From Denitrobacterium detoxificans (GTDB taxonomy: Bacteria > Actinomycetota > Coriobacteriia > Coriobacteriales > Eggerthellaceae): a stretch of 64,000 nt of DNA. This document shows, in pieces, positions 60,425 through 64,000 of the stretch (the stretch's first letter is position 1; every line of letters starts with the position of its first letter). Location: contig NZ_CP011402.1 in assembly GCF_001643775.1 (NCBI RefSeq), positions 1,100,001-1,164,000 on the forward strand, written 5' to 3'. Position numbers and translations under genes: made by a program. A model generated the notes under the pieces. The model was not told where the DNA came from. It ran no database searches and saw nothing but the letters and a program-made list of their open reading frames with translations.

Positions 60425-61783
60425 GTGTTTGGTAGAACCCCCAGCTCGGGAAATACATCAGGTCATGATAACGAAACGAGCAGCGCGCAGGATCTTCTGC
60501 GCATGGCCGGCCGCGCCTACGACGACGACCGCCTTTCGCAGGCTGCTCATCTGTACATAGCCGCGTTCGATTCGGCAAACCAGGTTTCCGGCGACGTCGA
60601 GCCCCAGTATGTGGAGGGCTTGCGCCGTGCGTGGAACGTTGCGTGCAAGCTGAAGGAACGCGCTCTCGCCGAGTACGTCTTCGAGAAGCTCGAGCCCTAT
60701 GCCACGGGCGAGGAGACGGCACGCAATGCCGAGGCCCTGCAGAGCATGGCGCTCGAAAAGCTCGAGGAATTCGGCTTTTCGCACGACGAGGTTCAGGATA
60801 TGTCGGAGCTGCTGGGCGTCGAACCATCTTCTGATGACGATTCCTCTGCTCCCGAAGCGGAGTCGTTCACCTATGCCGACCTCATCGGCTACGACAAGAC
60901 AATCAAGAGGATGCGCGAGCGCGGAATCGGCATGGGCGATGATGGTGAGTTCTCCGAGTTCATGGAGATGCTGCACAAGCGTCATGGTCTCGAGTCCATT
61001 CCATCGGTCGAGACGATCCTCTTCCGCTCCAAAGCGCGCGAAGATGCCAATCGCTTCATGGTTGCCACGGCTGGCGAGCTTGGCTTGCCCGTGGTGCGTA
61101 TGTTCATGGACGAAAGTCCCCAGGGATATCCGGTCCTCTGCATCATGACGTCGCGTGAGTTCCGTGGTAAGGCGCGCTTTTCGCGCCTTGGGTTCCAAGG
61201 CCCTGCTGTGCTCATGCTCGAGAACATTGATTTGTGGGGCGCGCCGGTTTCCGTCGACTCCGAAGATGGCGAAGCATCGTTCACTCAGCAGCTTACGCGC
61301 GGTGCTCGCGAGGCCGTGAATTTCATTCGCGCTTCGGTAGAACACCCCGATGTGTGGGTTCTTGCTTCATGTAGCGAAGAAAAGGACCTAGAAGCCTTTT
61401 TCTATGATATTCTCGACCCCGTTGATATCGTTCAGATCGATACTCCGGGAAAGCGCGAGCGTGCTGCGATATGGCAACATGCATGTGCGTTGTTCCCCTC
61501 GCTCCGTTTCCTGGATCGAGATGAGCTCATATCCTATTCGAAGCACATGACGCGATTCGATATGTACACGGCTGCACGCCATGCCGTCGAGCAGGCGTAC
61601 AACGAGAGCATTCGCAAGCGTGTGTACGTTCCGGTTACGCGTGAGAACCTGTACGAGAAGATTGCGTCATATCAGCCGCTCGAATCCAAGGAATATCGTG
61701 CCTTGGAAGATACGCTGGTTGATGCGCTTCGGGTAGAACTAGACAAGAAAGAATCCGACTTTTTGGGTAAGGGTGGAAAATAA
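60425..61783 (+). CDS. AAA-like protein without a P-loop
   Basis: 452 residues. Residues 20-130 look like helical repeats. From about 165 on the layout recalls an AAA+ module: a Walker B-like VLMLENIDLWG, sensor-type VLASCSEEKDLEAFFYDILDPVDIVQIDTPGKRERAAIWQ, but no GxxxxGKT Walker A is present, and the position is filled by TAGELGLPVVRMFMDES. It is probably a non-ATPase scaffold or a highly diverged ATPase. GTG 60425 follows AAGGAGAT by about 6 nt. Its stop codon overlaps the next gene's ATG. Function not recognised. Confidence 0.75.
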   Translation: MFGRTPSSGNTSGHDNETSSAQDLLRMAGRAYDDDRLSQAAHLYIAAFDSANQVSGDVEPQYVEGLRRAWNVACKLKERALAEYVFEKLEPYATGEETARNAEALQSMALEKLEEFGFSHDEVQDMSELLGVEPSSDDDSSAPEAESFTYADLIGYDKTIKRMRERGIGMGDDGEFSEFMEMLHKRHGLESIPSVETILFRSKAREDANRFMVATAGELGLPVVRMFMDESPQGYPVLCIMTSREFRGKARFSRLGFQGPAVLMLENIDLWGAPVSVDSEDGEASFTQQLTRGAREAVNFIRASVEHPDVWVLASCSEEKDLEAFFYDILDPVDIVQIDTPGKRERAAIWQHACALFPSLRFLDRDELISYSKHMTRFDMYTAARHAVEQAYNESIRKRVYVPVTRENLYEKIASYQPLESKEYRALEDTLVDALRVELDKKESDFLGKGGK

Positions 61784-62349
61784 TGGAGTTAACACGTCGT
61801 TGCGATTATGCGTGCCGAATTCTTCGTGCTGCGTATAACCACAGAGACCAGTATGTTTCCATTGCCGAGATTGCCGAGGAGGAAGATATTCCCTACGCCT
61901 TCGCGCGTACCATTCAGCACGATTTGGCAAAAGCTGGCTATGTGCATACGACGCGCGGCTCGCGTGGCGGCCTGAAGCTCGCCCTCGATCCGAACAAGGT
62001 CACCATTCTCGATGTCCTCTGTGCTCTGCAGGGTCCGGTAACCATCTCCAATTGCGCTGCCGATCCCGAAACGTGCACGCGTAGTGGTCGCTGCGCGTTC
62101 AATAAGGTGTGGCAGGCAGCCGACGAGGTGCTGAACGCCCTGTTCGCCTCTATCACGCTGCAGCAGGTGTTCGATGGTGGCACGAAGGACGATTTCCTTC
62201 GTTACGTGCATGCGAATGTTGCCAACGCCGTTGGCCTCGACCTGAAGGCTCTTGCGGCTGACGGCGTCAAGCAGCCCGAGGATTTCATGGGCATTCGAAG
62301 TCTTGCCGAAGACCAGATGGCCCATCCTGGTAAGTTCAGCAATAACTAG
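61783..62349 (+). CDS. Rrf2-family transcriptional regulator (Fe-S binding type)
   Basis: 188 residues. N-terminal HTH: TRRCDYACRILRAAY, VSIAEIAEEEDIPYAFARTIQHDLAKAGYV, TTRGSRGGLKLA. The cluster-binding segment SNCAADPETCTRSGRC has three Cys (spacing 6 and 5), as in IscR/NsrR types, so it senses iron-sulfur status, nitric oxide or redox. ATG 61783 overlaps the upstream stop by one base (TAATG), coupling it to the AAA-like gene. Confidence 0.9.
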   Translation: MELTRRCDYACRILRAAYNHRDQYVSIAEIAEEEDIPYAFARTIQHDLAKAGYVHTTRGSRGGLKLALDPNKVTILDVLCALQGPVTISNCAADPETCTRSGRCAFNKVWQAADEVLNALFASITLQQVFDGGTKDDFLRYVHANVANAVGLDLKALAADGVKQPEDFMGIRSLAEDQMAHPGKFSNN

Positions 62350-62363
62350 CATTTCGCATTTCA

Positions 62364-63200
62364 TTGCTCTCTATAGCCGAATTCCAGGATCGCGTATACG
62401 AAGCGGGTCGTCTCTACGAACGAGAAGGCTTGCCGTGGCGTTACATCGACGATCCCTATGCGGTGTATCTTTCCGAGGTCATGCTCCAACAAACGCAGGT
62501 CAAGCGCGTGCTGGAGTATTGGCCTCGTTTTTTGGACGCATTTCCCACAGTGGAATCCCTCGCCTTGGCCGAACCTGCCGCCGTGCTGGGGCTTTGGCAG
62601 GGGCTTGGCTATAACCGCCGCGCGCTTTCGCTCCTGAAATGCGCGAAGGAATGCGTCGAACGCTTCGATAGCGCGTTGCCCACGCAGGAGCGTGACCTGC
62701 TTTCGCTTCCGGGTATTGGCCCATCTACGGCTGCGGGCATTATTTCGTTTGCCCATAACAGACCATCCGTCTATATTGAGACGAACGTGCGCACGGTCTT
62801 CATCGACCAGTTCTTTCCCGAAGAAGACGAGGTTCACGATAAGCAGATCGAGCCCCTGGTGCGCGAATCGTGCCCGCAAGACGATGCGCGCAGGTGGTAC
62901 TATGCGCTGCTCGACTGGGGTGCGCATATCAAGCAAACGAAGGGCAATGCTTCCCGTCGTTCGAAATCGTACACGCGTCAGAGCAGGTTTGAGGGGTCTC
63001 GAAGGCAGAAGCGCGCATTTGTAGTGCGTGAACTCCTATCTCACCAGGGCATTCCTGCTGAGCATATGAAGAATTCTCTTGATGCCTTCGAAGTTGCTGC
63101 AGGTAGAGAAGCCACGACGCAAGAGCTCTTCGATGGTATCGTGAGCGACTTGCAGCGCGAGGGGTTTCTGCGCGTAGAGGGCGGAAGGCTCTTTTCCTAG
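62364..63200 (+). CDS. MutY-like HhH-GPD DNA glycosylase lacking the Fe-S cluster
   Basis: 278 residues. LPWRYIDDPYAVYLSEVMLQQTQVKRVL carries the MutY catalytic Glu region; the helix-hairpin-helix is LLSLPGIGPSTAAGI. After it the normal MutY Asp (DGNV) is Glu (IETNVRTVF), and after LLDWGAHIKQ the four cluster cysteines are replaced by a basic segment (NASRRSKSYTRQSRF). It also lacks a C-terminal NUDIX domain. It probably removes adenine opposite 8-oxoG or a related lesion, but activity is unproven. TTG 62364 is uncertain, with no clear ribosome site. Confidence 0.82.
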   Translation: MLSIAEFQDRVYEAGRLYEREGLPWRYIDDPYAVYLSEVMLQQTQVKRVLEYWPRFLDAFPTVESLALAEPAAVLGLWQGLGYNRRALSLLKCAKECVERFDSALPTQERDLLSLPGIGPSTAAGIISFAHNRPSVYIETNVRTVFIDQFFPEEDEVHDKQIEPLVRESCPQDDARRWYYALLDWGAHIKQTKGNASRRSKSYTRQSRFEGSRRQKRAFVVRELLSHQGIPAEHMKNSLDAFEVAAGREATTQELFDGIVSDLQREGFLRVEGGRLFS

Positions 63201-64000
63201 GCTACGGGGTAGCAGCCTAGTACCTTCACCTCGCGCAGCTTCAAACGCAGGCAGGAAAGGGCCGTTTGCACGTCGGGCTCGTAGATTGAGCCATCGATGT
63301 TCACGAAGAACATGTAGTCACCTAGGCCCTGCTTGGTGGGGCGCGACTGAATCATGGAAAGGTCGATGCCCGCGTAGGCGAACTCCGAGAGAATCATGTG
63401 CAGCGTACCCGCCTTGTTCGCGTTGAGGAACAGGGCAAGCGACGTCTTGAACTTCGTGCCCTGGAATACTGGTTGCGTCCCACGACGGCCGATGAGCGCG
63501 AAGCACGTCTGATTGCCGTAATGGTCTTCGATTTCCCGTTCCAGAATCTCGGCGCCATGCAGCTGAGCTGCGAATTCGTTGCCAATGCCTGCAACGCCTT
63601 CCGTGCTTGCCGCCACCCGGGCGCTTTCGGCGGTGGAGGACGTCGCGATGGTCTGGCAGTTGGGAAGGTGCGCATTCAGGTAGCGACGGCATTGCGCCAA
63701 TCCCTGAGGGTGCGAGTATACCGTTTTGATGTCGGCCATGGTGGTGCCGGGTGAAACGAGCAGGCAGTGGTGAATCGAGAGCACTTCCTCGCCCAGAATC
63801 ACGCAGTCGCTGTTGAAGGCGAAGTTGTCGAGCGTGCTGGTAACCGATCCTTCGAGCGAGTTCTCGGTGGGTACTACGCCGTAATCGCATTTTCCCTGGT
63901 CAACGTATTCAAATACCGTATTGAAGGAGGGGAGTGCCACGAATTCCGCTTCGACTCCTAGTCGCTTTGCAAATGCGTGGGCTGCCTCGTCGGAATAGGT
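63197..64000 (-). CDS. pheA: Prephenate dehydratase, C-terminal part (5' end beyond window)
   Basis: Converts prephenate to phenylpyruvate in phenylalanine synthesis. At least 267 codons are present and the frame is open to base 64000. Catalytic-domain motifs GVVPTENSLEGSV and STAESARVA are followed by a C-terminal ACT domain (SLALFLNANKAGTLHMILSEF, MIQSRPT, the ESRP-type motif). Its stop overlaps that of the glycosylase tail to tail (CTAG, 63197-63200). Confidence 0.94.
   Translation of the reverse strand, partial: TYSDEAAHAFAKRLGVEAEFVALPSFNTVFEYVDQGKCDYGVVPTENSLEGSVTSTLDNFAFNSDCVILGEEVLSIHHCLLVSPGTTMADIKTVYSHPQGLAQCRRYLNAHLPNCQTIATSSTAESARVAASTEGVAGIGNEFAAQLHGAEILEREIEDHYGNQTCFALIGRRGTQPVFQGTKFKTSLALFLNANKAGTLHMILSEFAYAGIDLSMIQSRPTKQGLGDYMFFVNIDGSIYEPDVQTALSCLRLKLREVKVLGCYPVA

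Overview
The window looks like chromosome of a high-GC Gram-positive bacterium of the actinobacterial class Coriobacteriia, probably an Eggerthellaceae-type anaerobe. This is inferred from codon use, the gene repertoire (FixABCX electron transfer, several acyl-CoA dehydrogenases, acetate kinase, ModD, bacterial Elp3) and strong GGAGG ribosome sites. No 16S gene or other decisive marker is present, so the genus is not claimed.

Layout. 1-4520: 3' end of pyrE, then branched-chain amino acid genes ilvB-ilvN-leuA. 4526-19596: a catabolic or respiratory acyl-CoA region with a TetR regulator, a CaiA-like acyl-CoA dehydrogenase, fixA-fixB-fixC-fixX, a second dehydrogenase, an MFS transporter with an apparent frameshift near its start, a LysR regulator, and leftward genes for a CaiB/BaiF CoA-transferase, a third dehydrogenase, a Cys-rich protein and a CaiC-like CoA ligase. 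Together they could import an acid, attach CoA and reduce or oxidise the acyl-CoA using electrons moved by FixABCX. The substrate is unknown.

19889-40546 is the accessory region. It starts at a tRNA-Asp gene and contains a second tRNA-Asp copy, a tRNA 3' remnant, four copies of a structured repeat and two copies of one ISL3-family insertion sequence. Its cargo is a non-ribosomal peptide cluster: a MATE exporter fused to a HATPase-like domain, a three-module NRPS (A-T-C-A-T-C-A-T-reductase), a phosphopantetheinyl transferase, a STAS anti-anti-sigma protein and a membrane SpoIIE-type phosphatase/HATPase. The NRPS gene is cut inside its first condensation domain by the first IS copy. Removing the IS and one 8-bp target duplication restores a single frame of 2991 codons. 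The first adenylation domain lacks the usual amino-group-binding Asp, which suggests a non-amino-acid starter, and the terminal reductase suggests an aldehyde or alcohol product. After the second IS copy lies an isolated AT-rich gene for a 765-residue protein with a C-terminal HEPN-like motif.

40547-64000 returns to ordinary chromosome: YjbQ, alpha/beta hydrolase, metallophosphoesterase, modD, ackA, a B3/4-domain protein, cysE, murI, a phasin-like protein with a UbiB-family kinase, mtnN, Elp3, an ArsR-HMA-P-type ATPase metal operon, a heterodimeric ABC exporter, a HAD phosphatase, a P-loop-less AAA-like protein overlapping an Rrf2 regulator, a MutY-like glycosylase without an iron-sulfur cluster, and the 3' part of pheA. 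No CRISPR array, rRNA, integrase or phage structural gene was seen.
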